The notes below the pieces were generated by a model that was given only the letters and a program-made list of their open reading frames with translations, was not told the DNA's origin and made no database searches. Shown one piece after another: positions 1 through 6,068 of a stretch of 52,365 nucleotides of DNA; position 1 is the stretch's first letter; each line of letters begins with the position of its first letter. The position numbers and the translations under genes are program-made. This DNA is from a virus. The DNA is taken from IMG/VR virus record IMGVR_UViG_3300007960_000033, positions 1 through 52,365 of that record; one strand, given 5' to 3'.

Positions 1-87
1 AAATACCTTTAAATACCTTATTAAATACCTTATTAAATACCTTATTAAATACCTTATTAAATACCTTATTAAATACCTTATTAAATG
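1..87. repeat. 12-bp tandem repeat array at the window edge
   Basis: A 10-base partial unit is followed by six identical tandem copies of AAATACCTTATT (11-82) and the beginning of a seventh. The period is a multiple of three, so one frame reads Lys-Tyr-Leu-Ile repeatedly until a TAG at 92-94; this could be the tail of a gene entering from the left, but no start is visible. Each unit contains TTAAATA, one base from the core of the T4-type late promoter. The true array length may be greater because the window starts inside it. Confidence 0.9.
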
Positions 88-196
88 TGTCTAGGTCTTG
101 TGATCTTAGACCGCTCTCTATCATAAAACCTCGAAAAAGTCAAGCGCCCATACATCAGCATTCTCAGACATCTTATGAAAAATCATAGGGAATGCC

Positions 197-204
197 CATA
201 AATA
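197..204 (+). promoter_or_regulatory. Late-promoter-like CATAAATA
   Basis: The octamer matches the NATAAATA form found upstream of late genes in the rest of the window. It lies 13 bases before a host-type promoter, so the gene at 277 could be read both early and late. Octamers this AT-rich arise by chance, so the call rests on position only. Confidence 0.4.
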
Positions 205-216
205 CACTCACGACAG

Positions 217-245
217 TTGACATTTTCCCCATAAGATTCTATACT
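217..245 (+). promoter_or_regulatory. Strong sigma-70-type promoter
   Basis: A perfect -35 TTGACA (217-222) is followed by a 17-base spacer and TATACT (240-245), one mismatch from the -10 consensus. The predicted start of transcription is near 252, about 25 bases before the first small gene at 277. This is the form expected for phage early genes read by unmodified host RNA polymerase. Confidence 0.8.
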
Positions 246-276
246 TTAAAAGTTATCCAATCACCCAAAGATTCTC

Positions 277-441
277 ATGATTACTTACCTTTCAGCACAG
301 AAGCGTCGTGTTAGGATCACACTGGATATGGAGGTCTTAAATGATTTTGATCCTCGACAGATTGACTTTGAAAAGTTATTCAAACTAGAACCAACTGAGA
401 AGGTAGATGTTTATGTCGAAGACATGGACATTGACTGGTAA
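277..441 (+). CDS. Small acidic protein, 54 aa, unknown function
   Basis: An ATG at 277 opens a 54-codon frame ending in TAA at 439-441. The product starts MITYLSAQKRRVRITLD, a short basic stretch likely to form a beta strand, and ends in an acidic tail (VYVEDMDIDW). I do not recognise a family. Support comes from the strong promoter immediately upstream, the balanced codon use and the overlap with the next gene, a common arrangement in phage early clusters. No clear Shine-Dalgarno sequence is seen; CAAAG just before the start is weak. It could be a short regulator or host-takeover protein, but that is inference from position only. Confidence 0.6.
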   Translation: MITYLSAQKRRVRITLDMEVLNDFDPRQIDFEKLFKLEPTEKVDVYVEDMDIDW

Positions 442-772
442 AGTATCAATTAGCAAAACGGTAGCGGTTGATACAGAACGAATCTGCGGGATGTGGGATT
501 CTATAAGGGTCGAAGGGAACACACCCATGAGCACTCTCTGCACTCAACAGTTCGCAACACCCGAGCACTTCGATCGTTGGGAAGCACATGCAAAGGTTTG
601 TGATGTGTACACCCTAAAGTATATCATCAAGGATTGCTATTCTGCTGCTGAAGCGATGAAAGGTTTCAACCCGATTCGTGAGGGTTTCTATCTCGATCAG
701 GCGGCAACTTACGGGATGGAATTGACACGCAGGAATCGAGAATTGCCTGCTGGTTTGCGTCATCGAATCTGA
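413..772 (+). CDS. Hypothetical protein, 119 aa
   Basis: The frame is open from ATG 407. The internal ATG at 413 is preferred because GAGAAGG at 397-403 then sits about nine bases upstream, and the product starts MSKTWTLTGKV. It overlaps the end of the 54-aa gene by 29 bases in another frame. The protein has two cysteines in the first half (RICGMW and TLCTQQF), an aromatic and charged middle, and a basic C-terminus (RRNRELPAGLRHRI). No signal peptide or membrane segment is evident and I cannot name a family. GC is higher than in the structural genes, matching the genes on either side. It is probably transcribed from the promoter at 217-245. Confidence 0.6.
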   Translation: MSKTWTLTGKVSISKTVAVDTERICGMWDSIRVEGNTPMSTLCTQQFATPEHFDRWEAHAKVCDVYTLKYIIKDCYSAAEAMKGFNPIREGFYLDQAATYGMELTRRNRELPAGLRHRI

Positions 773-887
773 GGTGTGCCAATCAGAAAACCGTCCACAA
801 CCCCTTGATCTCCACCCCGATCTCCTGTAATTTAGGTTCATCGGGGGGAGGGAAACGACCCCCACCACACACACCGCAACAATCACA

Positions 888-1202
888 ATGCGTAAGATCG
901 AGCGCCTGATGAACACCGCCATCGCTAACTATCAGGACTGGAAACTCGACAACACCGAGGTTGTTACCTATGACAATTTCACCTCTGTTTATCTGCACGA
1001 CAACCTTATTGCTCGCCTCGGTGAGAACTTCGTGCAAATCTTCGACGGTGGTGTAAAGTCTAAAACCACCAAGTCTCGCCTGAATGCTATTCTCCAAGAG
1101 AACGGATGTGATGGCGACAGTGTATTTCAGAAGGCACATCAGTGGTTCCTGCGTGTTGATGGCAACGTGATTCCTTTCGAAAACGGTTACATTTTCTCCT
1201 GA
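888..1202 (+). CDS. Hypothetical protein, 104 aa
   Basis: The frame starts at ATG 888 (MRKIERLMNTAIANYQDW) and ends at TGA 1200-1202. The product is a compact soluble protein of mixed alpha/beta type with a Trp-containing helix at the N-terminus and a short hydrophobic C-terminal strand (GNVIPFENGYIFS). No catalytic motif is apparent. Codon use is rich in C-ending codons, unlike the AT-rich tail genes, and resembles the flanking small genes. The 115 bases before it hold a G-run and C-run able to pair (GGGGG...CCCCC, about 844-867) but no T-tract, and no good ribosome binding site precedes the ATG. A long antisense frame across this gene is judged to be a shadow. Confidence 0.7.
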   Translation: MRKIERLMNTAIANYQDWKLDNTEVVTYDNFTSVYLHDNLIARLGENFVQIFDGGVKSKTTKSRLNAILQENGCDGDSVFQKAHQWFLRVDGNVIPFENGYIFS

Positions 1203-1266
1203 TACTTTTGACCTGGTGATGTCATAAAACCCACCAACATTCACACCTTATTTGTTACTTTTGATC

Positions 1267-1488
1267 ATGAACTTCGCAATCTCTAACAGCACTGCAATCG
1301 AGAACATTGCCCTCGATGATAATACCGCCACCGTCACCTTTACTGGTGGACGTGCCTACGATTACACCCTGAACGATGTTACGTCCTTCGTAACTTCTCT
1401 CAGTAAGGTGATCGAAGCGGGCGAATCTGTTGGTCGTTTCGTTAACAACGAGATCAAGGCAGATCGTCTGATGCGTATCGCTGCTTGA
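1267..1488 (+). CDS. KTSC-domain-like small protein, 73 aa
   Basis: The ATG at 1267 (MNFAISNSTAIENIAL) is preferred to the in-frame ATG at 1252, which would add only a hydrophobic MLLLI. The core resembles the KTSC domain, a small fold seen in phages and bacteria and named for a lysyl-tRNA synthetase C-terminal extension: a strand with TATVTFTGGRAYDY, a helix ending in AGESVGRFVNN and a closing I-K. It may bind nucleic acid, but the role in phage is unknown. It ends the first GC-richer gene cluster and is followed directly by a strong stem-loop. Confidence 0.7.
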   Translation: MNFAISNSTAIENIALDDNTATVTFTGGRAYDYTLNDVTSFVTSLSKVIEAGESVGRFVNNEIKADRLMRIAA

Positions 1489-1495
1489 TGAGATT

Positions 1496-1535
1496 GTGGG
1501 GGCATTCGTTATACACAGTGCCCCCACTTATTTCG
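1496..1535 (+). terminator. Stem-loop terminator after the first small-gene cluster
   Basis: A perfect 9-bp stem (GTGGGGGCA at 1496-1504 with TGCCCCCAC at 1519-1527) closes a 14-base loop and is followed by a moderately T-rich stretch. It lies eight bases after the KTSC-like gene and would separate that transcript from the promoter region downstream. Confidence 0.75.
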
Positions 1536-1607
1536 TTATTCTTTATAGCAGTATATGCGACTTATTCGTTATTCGTATTGACAGTAAATGCGATTACGGG
1601 TTATTAT
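1526..1607 (+). promoter_or_regulatory. Imperfect 34-bp direct repeat with a sigma-70-like promoter in copy two
   Basis: Bases 1526-1559 and 1560-1592 are adjacent near-copies, about 27 matches over 34 with one gap, both starting ACTTATT and ending in ATGCG. The second copy contains TTGACA (1578-1583) followed after 18 bases by TATTAT (1602-1607), giving a plausible host-type promoter. The first copy lacks the -35. The whole stretch 1489-1886 carries no certain gene: it holds the terminator, this repeat, a possible 23-codon frame and a TATAAT at 1820-1825 without a good -35. Confidence 0.5.
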
Positions 1608-1716
1608 GATAAGCGGGGCGTAGCGTAATTAAAAACCCAAACATCCCTAACCTACAGAGGTGACAAAACGCGAGAGTGATATAAAAACTCAAAAAAATTT
1701 TCCGAGGGGTATAAAG

Positions 1717-1788
1717 ATGTTTCAGAGGTTTATCAGAAAAGGAAAAACTAAAGATGGATTAAAGTATATGAGAGAGTTTATCCGATAA
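1717..1788 (+). CDS. Possible basic micropeptide, 23 aa
   Basis: ATG 1717 opens a 23-codon frame (MFQRFIRKGKTKDGLKYM...) with GAGGGG at 1704-1709, about eight bases before the start. The peptide is strongly basic and amphipathic. It is the only translated-looking element between the promoter near 1600 and the gene at 1887. Length alone makes it uncertain, and it could equally be a leader or chance. Confidence 0.25.
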   Translation: MFQRFIRKGKTKDGLKYMREFIR

Positions 1789-1886
1789 TCTTTCTGAGAC
1801 TCTTATAAGATTCTCTGAATATAATACATAATAAGGCGAGATTAATAAAAGAGCGCCAGAAAAAAAAATCGGAATAAATTTTTTTC

Positions 1887-2078
1887 ATGAATAAGATCTA
1901 TCATATCTACGCAAAAGAAAAATGTATTATGCATAATGTTTCCGAGGATGATTTCAAATCAGTCTGGGAGACATTATATAATATGATTGACTTGCTGGAC
2001 ACACAGTACACTACAGAAGATTTAAACTATGAGGAGTTAGAAGTCAATAGGGATATTACGATAGAGTCATCCCATTGA
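1887..2078 (+). CDS. Conserved small hypothetical protein, 63 aa
   Basis: The frame begins MNKIYHIYAKEKCIMHNV and continues with a Trp-containing helix (FKSVWETLYNMIDLL), then an acidic segment and a final strand (NYEELEVNRDITIES). The pattern, short N-terminal beta strand with Cys-Ile then a helix and a C-terminal YEELEV strand, resembles small proteins I associate with T4-like cyanophages, but no function is known to me. It is preceded by an A/T tract and only a weak ribosome binding site (CGGAA). Its TGA stop lies inside the -35 hexamer of the next promoter, so the two genes are likely read separately. Confidence 0.75.
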   Translation: MNKIYHIYAKEKCIMHNVSEDDFKSVWETLYNMIDLLDTQYTTEDLNYEELEVNRDITIESSH

Positions 2079-2103
2079 CAGGTACTAAATAAAACAGTAT
2101 AAT
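2075..2103 (+). promoter_or_regulatory. Perfect-consensus sigma-70 promoter
   Basis: TTGACA (2075-2080), a 17-base spacer and TATAAT (2098-2103) match the bacterial housekeeping consensus at all twelve positions with the ideal spacing. It overlaps the stop codon of the 63-aa gene and places a transcription start near 2110, just ahead of the glycosyltransferase gene at 2127. Confidence 0.9.
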
Positions 2104-2126
2104 TGATTTGAGGTTTTTATTCTCTT

Positions 2127-2915
2127 ATGGCAAAAGGATTTACGGTAAAAGCAAAAACGCCCACAGCGAGTAGTGCATCAGCAGACACAGAACAGTGGGA
2201 TTATGAAGCAATCAAAGAGCGTATGCGAGGTAAGGCGATTGTATTTTGCCTACCAGGACGCGGATGTTCTTTTACATTTTTAAAGAGTTTTGTACAACTA
2301 TGTTTTGATCTTGTACAAAACGGTATGAGTATTCAGATTTCTCAAGATTACTCATCCATGGTTAACTTTGCACGTTGTAAGTGTCTTGGTGCAAATGTTC
2401 TCAGAGGACCAGATCAAGTACCTTGGGATGGTAAACTTCAATATGATTATCAACTATGGATTGATAGTGACATTGTATTCAACACTGAGAAGTTTTGGCA
2501 ACTATGTGATCTAGCACTACCTGAAGATGGTGATGAGAAGGAGATTGTTGCTGGTTGGTATTGTACTGAAGATGGTCGTACCACATCAGTTGCTCATTGG
2601 TTAGATGAAGATGATTTCCGTGGTAATGGTGGTGTTATGAACCATGAGATGGTTGATGGTATCAGCAAGCGTCGTAAGCCATTCACTGTAGACTATACAG
2701 GATTTGGATGGGTTATGATTAAGAACGGAGTATTTGAGCATCCTGAGATTAAGTATCCATGGTTTGCACCTAAGATGCAAGTCTTTGAATCAGGTGCAGT
2801 GCAAGATATGTGCGGAGAAGATGTCTCATTCTGTCTCGATGCTATCGAAGCAGGTTTTGAGATCTGGTGTGATCCACGCATTCGTGTGGGACATGAAAAA
2901 ACTCGTGTCATCTGA
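2127..2915 (+). CDS. GT-A-like glycosyltransferase, 262 aa
   Basis: The product has the layout of a GT-A fold sugar transferase: an N-terminal strand (KAIVFCLPGRG, about 36-46), a central WIDSDIVF with D113-S-D115 as the likely metal- and nucleotide-sugar-binding DxD, an acidic GED at 230-232 that could hold the catalytic base, and a C-terminal GHEK (255-258) like the metal-binding His of this fold. The first 25 residues are a low-complexity Ala/Thr/Ser/Lys tail. Cyanophages commonly carry related proteins. The target (phage DNA, host surface or virion) cannot be read from sequence. It is driven by the perfect sigma-70 promoter directly upstream, suggesting early expression. Confidence 0.75.
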   Translation: MAKGFTVKAKTPTASSASADTEQWDYEAIKERMRGKAIVFCLPGRGCSFTFLKSFVQLCFDLVQNGMSIQISQDYSSMVNFARCKCLGANVLRGPDQVPWDGKLQYDYQLWIDSDIVFNTEKFWQLCDLALPEDGDEKEIVAGWYCTEDGRTTSVAHWLDEDDFRGNGGVMNHEMVDGISKRRKPFTVDYTGFGWVMIKNGVFEHPEIKYPWFAPKMQVFESGAVQDMCGEDVSFCLDAIEAGFEIWCDPRIRVGHEKTRVI

Positions 2916-3081
2916 TCCATTAGTTAATATCCTCTATAACGGAGAGATTCTTTATAGAGGACTAAGTTATGAACAAACTGCTGAAAAGCTTGACGAAATA
3001 GCTTCTCAGATCTATGATAATGATGTTTACGACCCAACTTTAATAAAAATCGAGGTAATTAATCATGGCAAAGCGACCTAG
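2893..3081 (+). CDS. Small acidic conserved hypothetical protein, 62 aa
   Basis: ATG 2893 lies inside the end of the glycosyltransferase gene, a 23-base overlap in another frame. The product starts MKKLVSSDPLVNILYNGE, with a beta hairpin (ILYNGEILYRGLSY), a helix (EQTAEKLDEIASQIYD) and a final strand (PTLIKIEVIN). Longer in-frame starts would lie wholly inside the upstream gene and are rejected. The arrangement upstream gene, this gene, then a short basic gene overlapping its end is typical of translationally coupled phage genes. The fold pattern looks like a family present in cyanophages with no known role. Confidence 0.7.
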   Translation: MKKLVSSDPLVNILYNGEILYRGLSYEQTAEKLDEIASQIYDNDVYDPTLIKIEVINHGKAT

Positions 3082-3208
3082 TTTTACTGGTGCAGAAAAA
3101 ATCGAGTCCAAACCCAAATCTACTCGCCAAGGTCAAGGAAAGAACACGAAATATTCTGCAACTTCTCGTAATAATGCACGGAAACCTTATCGAGGTCAGG
3201 GAAAATAA
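3065..3208 (+). CDS. Small basic protein, 47 aa
   Basis: ATG 3065 opens a 47-codon frame overlapping the end of the preceding gene by 17 bases. The product starts MAKRPSFTGAEKIESKPK and is rich in Lys, Arg, Gly, Gln and Asn (RQGQGK, YRGQGK at the end), with little hydrophobic core. It is probably disordered and may bind nucleic acid or ribosomes. Very similar short basic proteins are familiar in T4-like cyanophages, but without an assigned function. It ends the early cluster, with a strong stem-loop about 30 bases downstream. Confidence 0.75.
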   Translation: MAKRPSFTGAEKIESKPKSTRQGQGKNTKYSATSRNNARKPYRGQGK

Positions 3209-3234
3209 TAAAAAATACTAAAAAATAACAAAAA

Positions 3235-3298
3235 AGTCGGAAATTTAGACCTATTTTTAGATCTTTTATGATCTTTATGTCTAAATTCGACTTTTTTT
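3235..3298 (+). terminator. Long stem-loop terminator
   Basis: AGTCG-G-AAATTTAGAC (3235-3250) pairs with GTCTAAATTCGACT (3279-3292) around a 28-base AT-rich loop, followed by a run of seven T at 3292-3298. The A-run on the left side means it could also work on the opposite strand. It closes the early cluster. The remaining 3299-3474 shows no gene. Confidence 0.75.
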
Positions 3299-3474
3299 AT
3301 GCTTATGTGGCGCTTTTCTCTACAGAAATATGAAAAAATAAGCTTCACCAGCGCGAAAACCGCTCTGTAAGAAGAAAAATATGGTAAATAGAAGTATATT
3401 GACATAAAAATAATAGACTAAAGCGGGATAGAAACCCCGTAAAAAGTTCTGTTAACCTAAATAGGAGCAAAAAG

Positions 3475-3717
3475 ATGGCAATCCATCAACAACCAGATAG
3501 GGATGTTAATTACATGAAAGAAGTTTGGGGTACAACACGTCTAGTTACTGACTATTGGTCAGGAAAATCAAAACCAAAAATGCTTCGTGAAATCAATGAA
3601 GATGATATGACACCTAAAAAGCATGATTTTAAGATTCAAAAAGAGATTCATGAAAGAATCCGTAATGACGATGACTATGATGATTGGAGTTATGGCACAG
3701 AACCAATATTTGGGTGA
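3475..3717 (+). CDS. Hypothetical protein, 80 aa, upstream of the baseplate module
   Basis: A clear ribosome binding site (TAGGAG at about 3462-3467) precedes ATG 3475. The product is hydrophilic, with a basic middle (GKSKPKMLREINEDD, TPKKHDFKIQKE) and an acidic aromatic C-terminus (DDDYDDWSYGTEPIFG). No domain is recognised. Its TGA stop overlaps the late-promoter-like octamer for gp25, so it probably belongs to a separate transcript from the 266-base leader upstream. A TTGACA at 3399 lacks a matching -10 and was not called as a promoter. Confidence 0.75.
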   Translation: MAIHQQPDRDVNYMKEVWGTTRLVTDYWSGKSKPKMLREINEDDMTPKKHDFKIQKEIHERIRNDDDYDDWSYGTEPIFG

Positions 3718-3723
3718 TAAATA
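3716..3723 (+). promoter_or_regulatory. Late promoter GATAAATA before gp25
   Basis: The octamer matches seven of eight bases of the T4 late consensus TATAAATA. It lies 22 bases upstream of the gp25 start and would head the long baseplate transcript. Confidence 0.65.
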
Positions 3724-3745
3724 TAAAGTAGATTAATAGTATTTC

Positions 3746-4147
3746 ATGCCTTTAGAACGGGTAATAAAGGACTTTAAGGACATTAGTGCTTCTTTTCAGA
3801 TTAATCCTCTGAATAGAGATATTATTGCGATAAAAAATGAGACCGCTATTGCTCGTTCTATTAGGAATATTATTCTTACTTCACCTGAAGAGAAACCATT
3901 TAACCCAGTATTTGGATCAAACGTTTCAAGACTTTTATTTGATAATCTTGATTTTATGACAGCATCTTTAATAAAAGATCAAATAACATTATCAATTGAA
4001 AACTATGAACCAAGGGTTGAACTTCAAGAGGTTGTAGTAAAACCAAACTATGATGATTATGAGTTTAATGTTACGGTAACATATACTATTGTTGGTATAG
4101 ATGCATTACCTCAACAACTATCATTCGCATTACAACCTACAAGATAA
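3746..4147 (+). CDS. 25: Baseplate wedge subunit gp25
   Basis: At 133 aa it is practically the length of T4 gp25 (132). It carries the GPW/gp25 domain shared with tail-associated proteins and type VI secretion TssE. Visible signature: NPLNRDIIAIKNETAIA then RNIILTSPEEKPFNPVFG followed by SRLLFDN, including the conserved E-x-P-F-x-P-x-F-G turn. Gp25 joins gp6 and gp53 at the outer baseplate core and contacts the first sheath ring, starting contraction. The gene begins after a late-type promoter and is followed without spacer by gp6 (TAA then ATG), consistent with coupled translation of two partners. Confidence 0.93.
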   Translation: MPLERVIKDFKDISASFQINPLNRDIIAIKNETAIARSIRNIILTSPEEKPFNPVFGSNVSRLLFDNLDFMTASLIKDQITLSIENYEPRVELQEVVVKPNYDDYEFNVTVTYTIVGIDALPQQLSFALQPTR

Positions 4148-6064
4148 ATGTCAATAGTAAATTTTACAAACTTAGACTTTGATCAGATAAAATCTGGCAT
4201 AATACAATATCTAAGATCAAATTCAAACTTTACAGATTATGATTTTGAAGGGTCTAATCTTTCAACAATCATAGATGTTTTAGCATATAATACTTACATA
4301 TCGGCATATAATGCCAATATGGTAACAAATGAGATATTTCTTGATAGTGCTACTTTAAGGGAAAACGTAGTATCTCTAGCAAAACACATTGGATATGTCC
4401 CTAGATCAAGAAATTGTGCTAAGACTACTATTTCCTTCATCGTAGATATTACAGATAAATCAAACTATGACCCAAAAGCATTAACATTAAGAAAGGGAGT
4501 AGTTGCTGCAGCAGCTTCTGGATTTATTGATGATAGAGCCATATATTCAACATTAGATGATATTCAAGTACCAGTAATTAATGGGGTAGCAGTATTCAAC
4601 AATGTTGAAATATATGAAGGGTCAATGGTAACAAATAGGTTTGTTATCGATAGTTTAATCCCAAATCAAAGGTTTATCTTAGATAATAAAAACATTGACA
4701 CTAGTACCATTAGAGTCAAAGTAAGAAGAAGTGCAGAAAGCACCATCGTAGAAACATATAATGTGTGTAAAGATATATGTAGTGTCGGAGAAGACACAAA
4801 AATATTTTTCATCCAGGAAATAGAAGATCAGAGATATGAACTGATTTTTGGTGATGGTGTTATTGGTAAAAAACTAGATGATGCAAATATTGTAGAAGTT
4901 AGTTATATTATAAGTGATTCTGGAGAAAATGGTAATAATGTTAGAGATTTTACTTATATTGGAAAGATTTATGATGATAATAATAGATTTTTAGCAGTTG
5001 GAGTATCTGCTATAACATCTGATTCACCAACTCAAGGAGGAAGAGAGATAGAATCCATTGATTCTATTAAAAAATATGCTCCTAGATTATATGCAGCGCA
5101 ATCAAGAGCAGTTACTGCATCTGACTATGAAGCAATAGTATCACAAATATTTCCAGAAGCAGAATCAGTCTCTGTTTTTGGGGGAGAAGAACTAGATCCA
5201 CCACAATTTGGTAAAGTATTCATTACTATAAAGCCTTATGAAGGAGAAATTCTTCCCCTTACAGTAAAAAATAATATAAAAGATTCACTAACAAAATATG
5301 GTGTTGCTGGTATTAAACCAGAAATCATCGATTTAAAATATCTTTATGTTGAGTTTAATAGTTCAGTCTATTATAACTCTAATATGGTTAATGATGTACT
5401 TACACTACAATCAAATATTTTAGATAATATAAAAGAATACGCAAATTCTACAGAGTTAAATAAGTATGGTGCCAGATTTAAATATAGTAAGTTTTTAAAG
5501 ACAATTGATGAGACAGATCCTTCTATCACTTCTAATGTCACCAATATATCAATGAGAAGAGATCTAAAAGCATCTATAAATGCATTAGCTGAATATGAAA
5601 TATGTTATGGAAATGAAATACATGTAGATAACTGTGATGGTTATAATATTAAAACTTCTGGATTTAGAGTATCAAATGTTTTAGATACTGTCTATTTTTC
5701 CGACATTCCCAAAGGTAATGGTATGGGAGAAATATTCTTATTTAAAATGAATAGCGGAGTTCCAGTCATAGTTAGAAGAAACTACGGAGTTGTAAACTAT
5801 AAAAAAGGAGAAATAACATTATATCCGACTATTATAACTTCTACACTCAAAAATAAGTTTAATACTCCAGTTATTGAACTTTCATCAACACCAATATCTA
5901 ATGACACTATTGGATTACAAGATTTATATTTACAATTAGACTTTGGTAATAGTAAGTTAAATATGATAAGAGATCCTATATCTTCTGGAGAAGATACTTC
6001 TGGTTCAACTTACATCACTTCATCAAGTTACAAATCATCTAGAGGACAGTTCATAAGACTATAA
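4148..6064 (+). CDS. 6: Baseplate wedge subunit gp6
   Basis: The 638-aa product is close to the length of T4 gp6 (660). Like the gp6/J family it opens with an N-terminal region that sets up the wedge ring (FDQIKSGIIQYLRSN, then LAYNTYISAYNANMVTNE about 50-67, FLDSATLRENVVSLAKHIGY about 69-88). The central part has the family's RAVTASDYEAIVSQIFPE segment near residue 320. Gp6 dimers tie the six baseplate wedges together and partner gp25, gp7 and gp53. ATG directly follows the gp25 stop. No truncation or frameshift is visible. Confidence 0.93.
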   Translation: MSIVNFTNLDFDQIKSGIIQYLRSNSNFTDYDFEGSNLSTIIDVLAYNTYISAYNANMVTNEIFLDSATLRENVVSLAKHIGYVPRSRNCAKTTISFIVDITDKSNYDPKALTLRKGVVAAAASGFIDDRAIYSTLDDIQVPVINGVAVFNNVEIYEGSMVTNRFVIDSLIPNQRFILDNKNIDTSTIRVKVRRSAESTIVETYNVCKDICSVGEDTKIFFIQEIEDQRYELIFGDGVIGKKLDDANIVEVSYIISDSGENGNNVRDFTYIGKIYDDNNRFLAVGVSAITSDSPTQGGREIESIDSIKKYAPRLYAAQSRAVTASDYEAIVSQIFPEAESVSVFGGEELDPPQFGKVFITIKPYEGEILPLTVKNNIKDSLTKYGVAGIKPEIIDLKYLYVEFNSSVYYNSNMVNDVLTLQSNILDNIKEYANSTELNKYGARFKYSKFLKTIDETDPSITSNVTNISMRRDLKASINALAEYEICYGNEIHVDNCDGYNIKTSGFRVSNVLDTVYFSDIPKGNGMGEIFLFKMNSGVPVIVRRNYGVVNYKKGEITLYPTIITSTLKNKFNTPVIELSSTPISNDTIGLQDLYLQLDFGNSKLNMIRDPISSGEDTSGSTYITSSSYKSSRGQFIRL

Positions 6065-6068
6065 AAAT

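Noticed and set aside
1-87. CRISPR array
   Set aside because: Units are 12 bases and contiguous, with no spacers.
90-115. tRNA-like or terminator hairpin near GTCTA...TAGAC
   Set aside because: Only five paired bases and no T-tract or cloverleaf.
783-1244. 153-residue antisense open frame
   Set aside because: It overlaps the 104-aa gene on the + strand, which has better composition, and no other gene in the window is on the - strand.
3399-3432. Sigma-70 promoter at TTGACA 3399-3404
   Set aside because: No acceptable -10 lies 15-19 bases downstream; the nearest GATAGA is 22 bases away.
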